A DNA stretch of 64,000 nucleotides from a virus: the IMG/VR virus record IMGVR_UViG_3300021963_000049, positions 1 through 64,000 of that record, one strand, 5' to 3'. The stretch's first letter is position 1, and each line of letters begins with the position of its first letter. The position numbers were made by a program, and so were the translations under genes. Of the stretch, positions 1-11,600 are shown piece after piece. A model generated the notes under the pieces. It saw only the letters and a list, made by a program, of their open reading frames with translations. It was not told where the DNA came from and searched no databases.

Positions 1-2
1 CT

Positions 3-2318
3 AAGCAATATATCATTGACTATACAGGTCAAATGGTTTCTAATATGAAACCTACTGGAGATGTAGTAAGAGAAGTAGCTAAAGAAGTAAACTCTCAAGC
101 TGATCCTAGTGAACCATCTAATACTAAAGAGTCACAGATTCTAAAGAATAATCCAAAAGAATCATCTACTGCAGAGCAACTAAGAGTTTATAATGCTGAT
201 GAAAATCCATTTGATGTTATGCCAGGTACAAAAACTCCTGAGCCATTAATTCAATATGATCCAGTTACTCAAAATGCAGAAGTACCTGCTACAGAACCAG
301 TTGCAGCTAATAATGTTTACACTGGAGCAATGGGCTCTACAAATGAAGAGTTCTGTTATCCAAGTGGAGTATGTTATTCAAAAACAGAGCCACAACAGTA
401 TGATTCTGCATTATTTACTGAAATACCAAGAGTACTTTCAAAATATGCAAGTGATAATAATTTAGATTTTACTCAATTAAATGAACATGGATACCCAGTA
501 AAATTAGATTTATCTAAAGTAACTAAAGATGATGTAGTAAATGCTATTAAAAATGATGAAAGATGGTTAGACTTATCTGGTGTACCAATAGGTGAAATTA
601 CTAATCTTGATGATTATGCTGATCAATGGTTAAAGTATCAGCAAGCAAATCAGAAAGCTTATGGTAATACAGATTATGATAGTTTTTGGAATGATGATGC
701 ATACTCTGATTGGTTAAATGTTACAGGAACTCCAGGAGAAGATGGGCCAAATGATATCTGGACTACAGTGCCATTATTAAAAATGCAACAAAAACAATAT
801 GGTGGTGCTAGCTCAGAAATGGGTGGCTTTGTAAGTCAGAAAGATCCATTATATAAATTTATATATGGAGGTGATGATGTTATGATGCCATATGATGACC
901 AAGATCTACCAATGGCACAAAATGGTGGTGGCCCAGGATGGCAATATTATACAGATTGGTTATATAATCAACCAACTAAAATATATAATACAGGAGAAGA
1001 TCCATATGAACTTACAACAAGACCTTTACCTGAAGAACTAATTACTTTAAATGAAACTGGAGATGAAACTACAGATGAAGCTGTAGATAGCCCATCAGTA
1101 AGAAAAGCCCAATTAAATTATATACCTAGATATAGAACAACTTCAGGTGGTTTATTTAGAACATTAGCTCCTTGGAATCCAATTGCAGGATATGCTGGAT
1201 CTTGGGCAAAACAAATGACATTACCATATATGGTAGGTAGCAATACTCCATATGGCGGTAGCATGTCTGGCTTAACTCCTGTTGCAAGACAAGTAACTAA
1301 AACTGGGTTGTTAAGTGGAAGACCAAAGAAATGGGTTGACTATTATCAAACCCCAGGAGTATCAGGATCTACATTATATAAAAGCTCAACAGGTGATCTA
1401 CAGATGTATAATCCAAATAGTGTAAACTTAATGGAGTCTATTAACCAACAAAGAGGGGAAAGACAAGCTCCAGCAGATAAGTATGGTGTAGAAGAAGAAA
1501 CTTGGAAAGAGTTGTCTGCTCCAACTAAAGGAGCTATTAAAAGAGGATATAGAAAAGGTGAAAGAAATGATAGAAGAGCAGCAAGGGCTGAAGAAAAAGA
1601 AAAGTTTTTTCCAGGTGGATCTATACTAAATAGTAGTACAGATGATAATCCATTTAATACTCAGCCTGCATGCCCTCCGGGATACTTTAAAGATCCAGCA
1701 TCTGGAGTATGTAAAAACTTTGCGGGAGAAGTAGTGGCATCTAATCAAGCTTCATCAGCTGTAAAGACTTTCCAAAGTGGAGCTCAAGATCAAATGAATA
1801 CTAATGCATTCCAAGCAACTGGTACTAATCCTCTTACTGGTCAAGACTATGCTTATACTAAAGATGGAAAACTAACAAAAAATAATTTAGATCCGGTATC
1901 TAATTTAGATCAACAATCAGAACTTGTTGGTGTAGAGTATAAGAATAAGAACATGTATAACATTGATCCAGAAGCTGGATTAAATGTATTCAATGCTGGT
2001 GTCAGAGGTGTACTTGGTAAAGTTGATGAGATAAGAAATAAAAAACTTGAAAATCAACTGATGAAAGATACAACAGCAGTTGAAAACATATACTCATCAC
2101 AGACACCACAATTTAGAGGAGACTGGGTTGATTATGGTTCACAAGTTGGTCAGTTTAGACAACCTGAGATGGGACAGAATAGAAGTAGTTTCTCATCATA
2201 TGGACAAAGAGGTGGCTTTATGCAGACCGGTGGATTTACACAAGATGATGAAGTGTACATGACAGATGAAGAAATAGCAGACTTCATAGCAAATGGAGGT
2301 GAAATAGAATACTTATAA
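3..2318 (+). CDS. virion structural/cargo-type protein, 5' end cut by window edge
   Basis: The frame is open to the left edge of the window. Codons from position 3 read KQYIIDYTGQ before the first visible ATG at 33, so the true start probably lies upstream and at least 761 residues are seen. The protein is rich in Asn, Gln, Gly and Tyr, lacks membrane segments, and has a small CPPGY...VCK cysteine pair near residue 545. Its C terminus is a Gly/Met-rich stretch followed by an acidic end (EVYMTDEEIADFIANGGEIE). From memory, similar tails end structural or cargo proteins of crAss-like phages. It ends 8 nt before the next gene in a closely spaced late operon. A virion role is inferred from position and composition; no enzymatic motif was seen. 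Confidence 0.6.
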   Translation, partial: KQYIIDYTGQMVSNMKPTGDVVREVAKEVNSQADPSEPSNTKESQILKNNPKESSTAEQLRVYNADENPFDVMPGTKTPEPLIQYDPVTQNAEVPATEPVAANNVYTGAMGSTNEEFCYPSGVCYSKTEPQQYDSALFTEIPRVLSKYASDNNLDFTQLNEHGYPVKLDLSKVTKDDVVNAIKNDERWLDLSGVPIGEITNLDDYADQWLKYQQANQKAYGNTDYDSFWNDDAYSDWLNVTGTPGEDGPNDIWTTVPLLKMQQKQYGGASSEMGGFVSQKDPLYKFIYGGDDVMMPYDDQDLPMAQNGGGPGWQYYTDWLYNQPTKIYNTGEDPYELTTRPLPEELITLNETGDETTDEAVDSPSVRKAQLNYIPRYRTTSGGLFRTLAPWNPIAGYAGSWAKQMTLPYMVGSNTPYGGSMSGLTPVARQVTKTGLLSGRPKKWVDYYQTPGVSGSTLYKSSTGDLQMYNPNSVNLMESINQQRGERQAPADKYGVEEETWKELSAPTKGAIKRGYRKGERNDRRAARAEEKEKFFPGGSILNSSTDDNPFNTQPACPPGYFKDPASGVCKNFAGEVVASNQASSAVKTFQSGAQDQMNTNAFQATGTNPLTGQDYAYTKDGKLTKNNLDPVSNLDQQSELVGVEYKNKNMYNIDPEAGLNVFNAGVRGVLGKVDEIRNKKLENQLMKDTTAVENIYSSQTPQFRGDWVDYGSQVGQFRQPEMGQNRSSFSSYGQRGGFMQTGGFTQDDEVYMTDEEIADFIANGGEIEYL

Positions 2319-2326
2319 CTTACAAT

Positions 2327-5300
2327 ATGTATAGAAAAGTTAGAATAAAAAAGGCACCACAAGCCAGAACAGGATACCAAGTTCAGGGAGCATTAGTAAA
2401 TGATGTTCCAGCAATGGGTGGTAAAGACTATAATGCCTATATTGGAAAACCACAATTAGCATTAAGTAAATATATTACTGGTGTTCCTAGAGAAGAAGCA
2501 AATCTTGAGGCAGAAGGAGGTGAAACTGTTTATGGAGATATCAATGGAGATGGAATGGCTGAGCATAAGATTATCAAAGGCCCAAGACACTCTAGTGGAG
2601 GTGTTCCATTAAACTTACCAGATGATACTTTTATCTTCAGTGATACAAGATCTATGAGAGTTAAGAAGCCAGAGATCTTAAAGATGTTTGGTAAAGGAGC
2701 TGGTTCATATACACCAGCACAATTAGCTAAGCAATATGATGTAGAGAAGTATAGAAAAATTCTACAGGATCCAAACTCTGATGTATTAGATAGAAAAACT
2801 GCAGAGTTAATGATCAAGAATTATACTATGAAACTTGGTGCATTAGCCTTAGCACAAGAAGCTTCAAAAGGATTCCCTCAAGGAGTTCCAGTTGTTGCTC
2901 AACCTTATATGGAAGCTCATGGGTTAACAATTGAAGATTTTATTCCAAGAGAAGTTTCTAATACTGTAGATAGTTTGAAAGCTAAAAGCACTTCTCAAGA
3001 AGCAAATGCAGTTGAGACAGAGCAATCAGAAGATCAAATGCAACAAGCTCAAGAGTTAAACCAGGGTCAACCAGTTGCAGCACCAATGTCAGAGCAAGAT
3101 GCAATGATGCAACAGCAAGGAATCCCACAAGAAGGTATGATGAGATTTGGTGGACCAATGGCAGCATATGGTATGACAATGGGAGGTTATGATATGCCTT
3201 TTGCTGAATATGGTATGCCAATGGGATCTGGTATGTCTCAAAACTATCAAGGAAGAGGCAGAAGAATGCAAGGAAGCGGACCTATGTTTGCAAGAGGCGG
3301 TTACTTGCCAAAAGCTCAAGATGGTTTTGAAGTTGATGTAACTGGTATGGATGAAGCTGCAAAAAATAGAGCTTTATTTGATGCTAGAAAAAACAATCCA
3401 GGTAAACAGATTATTGTAGTAGATAATGGTAAAAAGTCAACTTTAAAATATGAACGTGCAGCTCCTACAGAAACTGGTAAACTTGATATGAATCAATGGG
3501 GTAATACTTCACAAGCTAAAGCTGCTGCAGCACAATATGCTTTATTAGAAGAGCAATTAAATGATGAAGAAGTTCTTAATAAATTATATGAAGAAACTAC
3601 AAATGCATTAAAGGATAAGAAATCTTATTTAAGTAAAAAAGGTTACCAAGGTCAAACTTGGGAAGAAAGGGGTTATGCTTTACCAACTAAAGAAGAAATA
3701 AAACAACAATATCTTAATCACCAGAAAAGAAACTTGATGTTCCAAGCAAAAGCAATTGATCCTAGATTATTTAATGATAGTGGTCAAGGTCTTGCTCCTG
3801 CTGAAGATATTTTAAAACTTGGTGCTTTAAATCCACAAACAGGTGAGCCTATTAAAACACTTGATGAAGCTAAGCAAGTAAAAGAATACATGCGTAATAC
3901 TTATGGTGGTAAATTAAAAGATGGAAGTGGAAAAGTAGTTGACCTTTCAGTAAATGAAGTAGCAACTAAAATTGGAGTTCCTCTTGATCCATCTGGTAAA
4001 GATAGAGCTCTTCAACAAGCTACCTTCCATGGGTATTCTAAAATGATCCAAAACTTATCATCATATGATGCAGATACACAATTTGAGTTAAGAAACTTTG
4101 TACCTGAGAATGTTCAAGCTGGGGTAGGTGATGAAGTCAGTATGGGTGGATTGTTTAATAATAAAGGTGTTCAGGTATCTCCTATTGATGACTTTAGAGC
4201 TCCTGAACAATCATACTATGGTAATACTACATTAGGTCACTTAGGATTAGCAGGTGTAGATAAATATAGTTATGAGCCAATTGATGCTGCTAAGTGTCAA
4301 TGTGATGATCCTAATGCTGCAGGTTATCAAGCTAAAGATGCAGAGGGTAATTGTCCGTGTGATCAAAAAGCAGTAGTACAAGATAAGTGTCCTTGTGAAC
4401 AATCTGATGGTGCTACAATAGATACTGGAGTAAATCCAAATACTGGTGAATGTAATCCTTGTCAAGAAGATGTACCATATGATGTAGAGCAACCAGCTCC
4501 TTGGTGGTTACAAGATACCATTAAAACTGCCGGTGCTTTTGGAGATTTAATGAGCATTAAGAAATATATGCCGTGGGCTCCAGGAGTAGACTTAGAAACC
4601 CCAAGACCTACATTCTTAGATCCTACAAGAGAACTAGCTGCAAATGCTGAGCAATCAAATATTGCTACTCAAGCATTAGCACAATTTGCAGGACCACAAG
4701 CTTTATCTGCAAGAGCATCTTCTGTTCAAGGAACGGCTGCTAAAAATGCTGCGGATATCCTATCAAGATATAACAATGCTAATGTTAACCTGGCTAATCA
4801 ATTTGAAACAAATATAGTTAATACAAGAAACCAAGAGTCTATGTTAAGACAGGCTGCTGCTTCTAAACTATATGATCAAAATACAATAGCAAATCAACAG
4901 TATGATAACTCTAAAATGGCAATGAAGAACCAACTTAGAAATTACTATACTAATGCTATTACTAATAGATGGCAAACAGATGCTCTTAACCAAATGTATC
5001 CTAACTATGCGGTTGATCCATCAGTTGGTGGTCAAATGGCATTTACAGGTGCAGATCAAGCTTATAAACCAGAAGCTTCATCAGGTGCTGGTTATTTCTC
5101 TATAAGAGAGCAGTGTAAGCAAGAGCTTGGTGCCGGAGCTACCAATGATGAGTTAGAAGCATGTGCTAAAAATGCAGCAGCTTCAGCAGGAGCATTAGCA
5201 TCAGGCACAGGCTCAGAATATCAGGAAAGAGTAAATGCAGTAAGCAACATGTATCCACAAACACCTCAAGGACAAAAAGGAGGTTCAGTACCAGGGTTTG

Positions 5301-5335
5301 TGTATGCAGATATTATTACTCCATTCCTCTTATAA
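2327..5335 (+). CDS. crAss-like virion/cargo-type protein with Met-Gly-rich and Cys-rich segments
   Basis: A 1002-residue protein. The N-terminal region (about residues 1-190) carries the motif GGETVYGDINGDG followed by GPRHSSGGVPLNLPDDTFIF, which I recall from conserved structural proteins of Bacteroidota phages. About residues 230-330 are low complexity, first Gln/Glu-rich and then Met/Gly/Tyr-rich (repeats such as YGMTMGGYDM and YGMPMGSGM). About residues 655-715 hold eight cysteines as three CxC pairs and one CxxC pair. The last 250 residues are Ala/Asn/Gln-rich and probably helical. It follows the preceding gene by 8 nt and is followed by a 63-nt AT-rich gap with no clear terminator. It is probably packaged in the virion; the exact role is unknown. 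Confidence 0.65.
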   Translation: MYRKVRIKKAPQARTGYQVQGALVNDVPAMGGKDYNAYIGKPQLALSKYITGVPREEANLEAEGGETVYGDINGDGMAEHKIIKGPRHSSGGVPLNLPDDTFIFSDTRSMRVKKPEILKMFGKGAGSYTPAQLAKQYDVEKYRKILQDPNSDVLDRKTAELMIKNYTMKLGALALAQEASKGFPQGVPVVAQPYMEAHGLTIEDFIPREVSNTVDSLKAKSTSQEANAVETEQSEDQMQQAQELNQGQPVAAPMSEQDAMMQQQGIPQEGMMRFGGPMAAYGMTMGGYDMPFAEYGMPMGSGMSQNYQGRGRRMQGSGPMFARGGYLPKAQDGFEVDVTGMDEAAKNRALFDARKNNPGKQIIVVDNGKKSTLKYERAAPTETGKLDMNQWGNTSQAKAAAAQYALLEEQLNDEEVLNKLYEETTNALKDKKSYLSKKGYQGQTWEERGYALPTKEEIKQQYLNHQKRNLMFQAKAIDPRLFNDSGQGLAPAEDILKLGALNPQTGEPIKTLDEAKQVKEYMRNTYGGKLKDGSGKVVDLSVNEVATKIGVPLDPSGKDRALQQATFHGYSKMIQNLSSYDADTQFELRNFVPENVQAGVGDEVSMGGLFNNKGVQVSPIDDFRAPEQSYYGNTTLGHLGLAGVDKYSYEPIDAAKCQCDDPNAAGYQAKDAEGNCPCDQKAVVQDKCPCEQSDGATIDTGVNPNTGECNPCQEDVPYDVEQPAPWWLQDTIKTAGAFGDLMSIKKYMPWAPGVDLETPRPTFLDPTRELAANAEQSNIATQALAQFAGPQALSARASSVQGTAAKNAADILSRYNNANVNLANQFETNIVNTRNQESMLRQAAASKLYDQNTIANQQYDNSKMAMKNQLRNYYTNAITNRWQTDALNQMYPNYAVDPSVGGQMAFTGADQAYKPEASSGAGYFSIREQCKQELGAGATNDELEACAKNAAASAGALASGTGSEYQERVNAVSNMYPQTPQGQKGGSVPGFVYADIITPFLL

Positions 5336-5398
5336 ACTTTGTAGGTTTAATAAACTTATAAAATTTTAATAGTTTTACAATATAGATAAAAACATATT

Positions 5399-8300
5399 AT
5401 GGCAACGTATTTACAAGGTGTCACAGACTACATACCAGATTATCAGCCTTTCCAGCCCAATCTAAATTTCTATGCAAATTTATTACAGGCTAAGCAGACT
5501 CAGTATGATACAAATTATAAGGCAATAAATAATCTTTATGCTCAATTGTACAATGCTGATCTTACAAGAACTGATAATATAGAAAAGAAAGATAATCTTT
5601 TAAAGCAAATAGACTTTAACTTAAAAAGAGTTAGTGGTCTAGATTTATCTTTACAACAGAATGTAGATCAAGCAACTCAAGTATTTAGACCATTCTATGA
5701 AGATAAGTATCTTATGAAAGATATGGCCTGGACTAAGAATTTTAATAATACTTATAACAGTGCCATAGGATTAAAGAACTCATCTGATGAAAAGCAAAGT
5801 AAAAAATATTGGGATACTGGTGTAAAAGAACTTCAGTATAGAAGAGAAGAGTTTAAAGATGCTGCAGCTGATGAGGCATTGAATATGGCAAGTCCAACAT
5901 ATACTCCATATGATAATGCATTAGAGAAATATTTAAAGGTTGCAAAGGATCTAGGTATCAGTGCAGATATAACAAAACCAGATTCCTCTGGTTTATATTT
6001 TGTAAGACAAAAGAATGGAAATCTTATAATGCCGGCTTTACAAAAGTTATTTATAAGCACATATGCAACAGATCCAAATCTTCAGAAAATATATCAAACC
6101 CAAGCTTATGTAGATAGAAAAGATTATATCTATCAAAATGCTGATCAAAAGTTTAATGGAGATAAGCTTGCTGCAGAAAAAGAATACTTACAAGAAAAGT
6201 ATAACTGGTTAAGTAACTATTCAGCAGAGCAATACAAGAAAAATTCTGAAGATACTAAAGCTACTGAAAGCAAAATAACTGCGGTTCAAAATGCAGTTAC
6301 TGAAGGTAATGTAAACTTTAAGCAAAAGTCTTACTTTGAAATGTTAGATCAAGCATTTAAAGTTAATTCTGTTGCAGAAGAAGAAAGTAAAAAGTTAAAT
6401 GATAAAATTAATGGTACTTCATCTTCTACAGTTTCAACTACTAATGGTCTAACACCAACACTAGATCTTAATAATATTGAACTTGCTAGATTAAAAGTAG
6501 ATGCTGGAGTAGCTAATTTTGCAGCTCAACAAGATGTTTTAGCAGCTGCTGATATCTATGCATATAAAGATTTTGTTCAGGATATTAAAGTAAACCCGGT
6601 AGGTCTTGAAGGTTTACAGCACTCAAATGCTGTAGCAAGACTTAATCTGACTCATTCACAAAAAATGCAGCAGATTGCTTATCAAGGTAAACTTAAAGAA
6701 CAAGCTGATGCAAAGAAAGCACTTGTAGAAAGTGGTCAGTATTATTATGATAGTTATGTAGATCCAGCAACTAATGAAGTTGTAATAGGCCCACTTAAAT
6801 TAAATGAGCAGTGGAATGTTCAAAATCAAACTCCAGGTAGCTCAGGACAAGCTGGTCCAGAAATTAAAATTGATCAGAATAATAGAGAAGCAACAAGACA
6901 GGCTGAAAATAAACTTACTGGAAATTATATAGATGACTGGTTTATTAAAATGGCTAATCTTGTTGAGCAAGGGGGAATTACAGAAGAGGAGGCTTGGGCT
7001 ATAATGAATGGTGGTACTAAAAATGGTACAAGAACTTTATCAGGAAATCAGATAGTACAAAGAACACCTATATCAAAACAAACAGCTGAAGAACTTCAAG
7101 CAAGTAAAAACTATAAAGGTAAGGTTGAAAAAGTAGGGGATAAATATTTTTCAGTGAGAGTTGATGAAAAATCAGCAAACTCAATTGAACAATTTAAAAA
7201 ATACTATCAAACTTGGTTATCAGATAAAGATGCTGGTAGAAAAGTTATTCAAGCTAAACTTACAGGTGTAATGGATGGTATGGATGAGTGGATGAAAAAG
7301 AATTCAGGACATCCAATGGCAGAAGGGTATTATAACCAAAACTATTCTAGTGCTAAACAGTGGGTTGGATTATGTGACTCTTATGAACAAGTAGAAATAG
7401 AAAATAAAAATAAAATTAAAGAAGCCTTAACTAAGGCAGCTGGAGGCACTAAAAAAGCAAAAGAAGTAGCTGATTTATATGTAAGAGTTTTAGAAAGTAT
7501 AGATTATGATCCTACTGGCGGCAATGCAAAATATTTATCTAATGTTGAAGAATTTGAAGAATTATTAAAACAAAACTATACAGCCAAAGAATTATTTGGA
7601 GATAAAGACTATGGTACTGAATATCTTGAAAAACATGCTACAACAACAGCAAAATCAAGATATCAACCAAAAGAAAAAATTAAAATATATCCAAGGGTTC
7701 CTGGATCAGCTGCATATACAGGATTACTTGAATCATTAAATAATAGTTATATGAATGTAACTACTAGTCTTGATCCAAATATAGGTTTAAAATCTGTAGT
7801 TCCTGTAACAGCAAGTGCAGGAGGTAAAGCAGCTTTATTTGCAGATAAATCATTCTATAATGTTAATCCAGCTATACCAGCTTCAATGGGATCTAAGGCT
7901 TTTATTGGAACCTATAATGACATAATGAGGATCAACTGGAATCAAGATTTTTCCCAGTATAAAGTATCTGATGAAGGTAGCACCATTACTGCAAGAAATT
8001 TAGATTCTGATTTTGCTAAATCACTCTTAAGTGAATTATATAATGGATTTAAGCCAGGTAGCAAAGTTGCTCCATTTAGAGTTGAGCAATCTCAAGTTGC
8101 TATGGAAAATAGAAAGCTTGGGGCAATGACTATTTATCCTACTATGGAGTTCTTAAAAGATAAAGTTAAATCTGTATATGATCCAGAAACTGAATCTTAC
8201 ACTTCAGAAACAGATGTTGTAAATAAAGCAATTCAAAAGATATATGAAAATGGTTTAACATTTACTGCACCAAGAACAGAATGGACTAATGATTTATTCT

Positions 8301-8674
8301 TAGGGAATGTGCCAACTCCAACAGAACAAATAATAAATGCTAAGGGTAAAATAGAATACAATGATGTAAATAACTCAGGCGGGTTTGTTATGGAAAAAGT
8401 AAATTTACCAAATGTTGATTATAGAATAGCATATAAACTAAGAAGCTTACAAAGTGATGGTTCTGTGATTGATATTCCTATGGATCCACAAAATTTAAAA
8501 AGAGGTAATAATGTAGACCAAGTTTATCAACTTGCTTTTGGAGCTGTTGAAAATATGTACAATGCTAACTTAGAAATGTACAGAAGCTTTCATAAGTCAA
8601 ATAATTTTGAGGCAATGAAAAAAGCTGAAGAGAATTTAGGTTTTACTCCAAGACAAGCAGGATTTAATTTTTAA
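5399..8674 (+). CDS. crAss-like conserved virion/cargo-type protein
   Basis: A 1091-residue protein starting MATYLQGVTDYIPDYQPFQP. I recognise this N terminus from conserved crAss-like phage proteins in the structural block beside the RNA polymerase genes. The first 120 residues look helical, with NLLQAKQTQYD and LLKQIDFNLKRV segments. The rest is a mixed, Lys/Asn/Tyr-rich soluble protein with no signal peptide, membrane segment or catalytic motif that I can see. It starts after a 63-nt gap, the longest in the + block, and ends 11 nt before the next gene, so it may begin a sub-operon with the giant proteins. A cargo role inside the virion is inferred from context. Confidence 0.6.
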   Translation: MATYLQGVTDYIPDYQPFQPNLNFYANLLQAKQTQYDTNYKAINNLYAQLYNADLTRTDNIEKKDNLLKQIDFNLKRVSGLDLSLQQNVDQATQVFRPFYEDKYLMKDMAWTKNFNNTYNSAIGLKNSSDEKQSKKYWDTGVKELQYRREEFKDAAADEALNMASPTYTPYDNALEKYLKVAKDLGISADITKPDSSGLYFVRQKNGNLIMPALQKLFISTYATDPNLQKIYQTQAYVDRKDYIYQNADQKFNGDKLAAEKEYLQEKYNWLSNYSAEQYKKNSEDTKATESKITAVQNAVTEGNVNFKQKSYFEMLDQAFKVNSVAEEESKKLNDKINGTSSSTVSTTNGLTPTLDLNNIELARLKVDAGVANFAAQQDVLAAADIYAYKDFVQDIKVNPVGLEGLQHSNAVARLNLTHSQKMQQIAYQGKLKEQADAKKALVESGQYYYDSYVDPATNEVVIGPLKLNEQWNVQNQTPGSSGQAGPEIKIDQNNREATRQAENKLTGNYIDDWFIKMANLVEQGGITEEEAWAIMNGGTKNGTRTLSGNQIVQRTPISKQTAEELQASKNYKGKVEKVGDKYFSVRVDEKSANSIEQFKKYYQTWLSDKDAGRKVIQAKLTGVMDGMDEWMKKNSGHPMAEGYYNQNYSSAKQWVGLCDSYEQVEIENKNKIKEALTKAAGGTKKAKEVADLYVRVLESIDYDPTGGNAKYLSNVEEFEELLKQNYTAKELFGDKDYGTEYLEKHATTTAKSRYQPKEKIKIYPRVPGSAAYTGLLESLNNSYMNVTTSLDPNIGLKSVVPVTASAGGKAALFADKSFYNVNPAIPASMGSKAFIGTYNDIMRINWNQDFSQYKVSDEGSTITARNLDSDFAKSLLSELYNGFKPGSKVAPFRVEQSQVAMENRKLGAMTIYPTMEFLKDKVKSVYDPETESYTSETDVVNKAIQKIYENGLTFTAPRTEWTNDLFLGNVPTPTEQIINAKGKIEYNDVNNSGGFVMEKVNLPNVDYRIAYKLRSLQSDGSVIDIPMDPQNLKRGNNVDQVYQLAFGAVENMYNANLEMYRSFHKSNNFEAMKKAEENLGFTPRQAGFNF

Positions 8675-8685
8675 TTAGAATAATA

Positions 8686-11600
8686 ATGGCAGAAGAAAAT
8701 ACAACAGATCCGGTAGGACAAATGTCAAATTTTAATTCTTTCATTGATCCTGCAAAGATTGAGATGGAAGCTTATAAACCTATTGGTACACCAGCTTTAT
8801 TTGATGCTCATTCATTACCTGGAGGTAACAATATTTCTAATCCTACATATGCAATTAAAGATGGGACATCTGGTTCTGCTCCTAACTTTCCTGTAAATTC
8901 TGCTTCACAAGTAGCAAAACAAGGTCAAGATAAAGGTATGCTTATAGCTCAAAAGCTTAAAGCAGATCTTAATTTATTAGAGGATAAAAATAATTATTCT
9001 AAAATATATGCTTATGATGCTGGTAAAAATGGTGCATTTAAGGCAAGATATAAAGCATATGGTCAAGAAACATTTGATAAAGTAGGTTTTCATCCATTAA
9101 TAGATAATGAAACTTGGTTTAATGCAAATACAACAGGGTGGGATGACTTTAAAAGAATGATGACTCATTCTGCTTTACCATTACTTACTCAAGGATTTAT
9201 GGATCCTATAAAAAGTTATGCAAGTTTCTTTGGTAATGGTGGAGATATAACAGGTGATTCACTTGGTGCTGCTAGTTATGATGAGTTATCTGCAATAGGT
9301 TATTCTACAAAAGGTGGTTTTGCCGGATTTACTACTAATCTTGTACAATCAGCAGCATACAGTGTTGGTATTTTAGCTGAAGGTGCTGTTGAAGGTGCAT
9401 TGGTTGGAGCAGCTGTAGGTGCAGCAGAAGGTGGTGTTACTGCAATTCCAGGTGCTGCAATTGGAGGTGCCGCTGGGTTTTTAAAAAGCTTATGGAGACT
9501 TCCAAGCGCATTAGCTAAAATGACATTTTCATTTGGTAAGATGGCTGTTAATCTTAATAGAGCAGCAAAATTAGCAGAAGCAAAAAATTTATTTGTCAAT
9601 GCAAGTAAATCTATGGGTAACTTTTTTAATCCATTAGAGAATACTAAGAATGCAGCAATGAACTATGTGTTCAAAAATCCAGATGACCTAACTGCATTAG
9701 CAAGAACTGCAAAAACTGCAGGAGCATTATGGCATGATGCTAAAAACTTAAACATGGCTCTTTCTGAAGGGAGACTTGAGGGAGGTATGGCTGAGAATAG
9801 AGTATATGAGAAATTATATAATGACCACTATAATGTGTATGGTGAGCCACCTGATGATGCAAAGCAACAAGAGTTTCATGATATAGCAAAACAAGCTAAT
9901 CTAACAAATACAATATCAAATAGTTTGCTTGTATTCTATAGTAATAAAATTGCATTTCCATCAATTACACAAGCCAAGTTCTTAAAAGGACTGCCTAAGA
10001 CAGGATTTGGTACTGTAATAGGTAATGTAGGTAAAGAGTATCAGTTAGTATATACTCCAGCTAAAGATGTTGCAGAAGCTGTGTATTCAGCAGAAAGAGT
10101 AAGTTTGGGTAATGCTGTTAAAGCATTTGTTAAACCGAAGATATATGGTAGAGTAGCATTAAATTACTTTAAGAAAAATCTTGTTGAAGGTTTCCAAGAA
10201 GTATCACAAGATGCATTAGCAACTGCAACAGAAGAGTATTATACTAATACATATTATGATCCAGCTGCAAAAAATTTCCAGTATGCAATGGGAACTCTTA
10301 GAGGAGGTTTTGCTAAACAGATGAGTGCGCAAGGTTTTGAAACTTTTTTATCTGGTTTTGCAATGGGTAGTATCCTACAAACACCTTCTACAATTGCTAA
10401 ATATATGAGCATAGGTTATAATAAATACTATAAGTATAGAGATAACTATGATGAATATCTTAAAAATGTAGGAGATAGTGCCAATGAAGCTGTAGATGCT
10501 TTAAACACTATGCATAAAAACGGTAAATATTTTTTTGATCCAAGATTAGGCAACTATGTAAATCAAGTCCTAATAGGTAAAAAAATAGATGATGAGGATA
10601 CTAGAACTAAGAATGAAATAAAGGATGATGAGTTTACTGCATTTACTTCAGCTGTAACAACAGCACTTAGAACAGGAACTTTTGATTTGTTCTTAAATAA
10701 TTTTGCAGGATACAAACAAGCAAGTCCAAAAGATATTGAAGAAGCTTGGAATCTAGAAGAGGGTCAAGGAGAAAAAGCTTTACAAAGTATAGATAAAGCT
10801 ATTAATGGAGCTAAGATTATAGCAAATAGATATAATGAGGCTAAGAAAAAGATGAAGTATCTTAGAAATCTTAGTGACTTAGAGCCAGGCACAGAAGAAT
10901 ATAAAATGGGCCAGTTATATAATGAAGCGTATGAAGCTGGATTAACTAACCTAGTTTATATGCAAAGCGCATTTGATGATAACTTGGGTAGATTAAATAA
11001 TTTATATCAAGACTTAGGTAATCTTAAATCTTTACAGGAAGTAGGATTTACTAATGTAGCTAATCTTGTAGAACCAGGTAAATTAAATAGAGAGATTCAA
11101 ATGCTTCAGACAGAAATTGAAGCAGCAGAAACTTATACAGATCCAACTGCAGTAGAACAAGTTGCAAGAAAGAAAAGTCTTTTAACTGCAATGACCAACT
11201 TTCAAAAAACTCAAGATGGTTTAGTAAATGCTTTTGTAAATAATGAAATAATAAAGCAAAGAAAAGCAGAACTTCTTGCAGAAGATTCATCTCTTACTCC
11301 AGACTCAGCAGAAATGAAAGTTATTGATGAGTTAATCCAAGAGTATGAGGATAATCAAACTAATCCATTCTTAGAGTATAAAGATGCTTTTGCTGAATTA
11401 TTAAGAGCCTATGTAGGTACTCCTGAAAAACAAATTCAGTTAGAGGATGAGATAATGAAAAAGGGTGGCTATGATAGCATGTTTGATGCACTAGTAGATA
11501 CACACATTATTAGAAAAGGAAATGCAGGTTTAATACAGTATATTAACTTACTTAATGATCCAAAAGGTTTCTATGAGCACATAGAAAGAAACTTTGAGTG

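Noticed and set aside
5336-5398. Terminator or host-type promoter in the 63-nt gap
   Set aside because: AT-rich with only imperfect short repeats; TAAACTTTG has one base too many to match TAnnTTTG.
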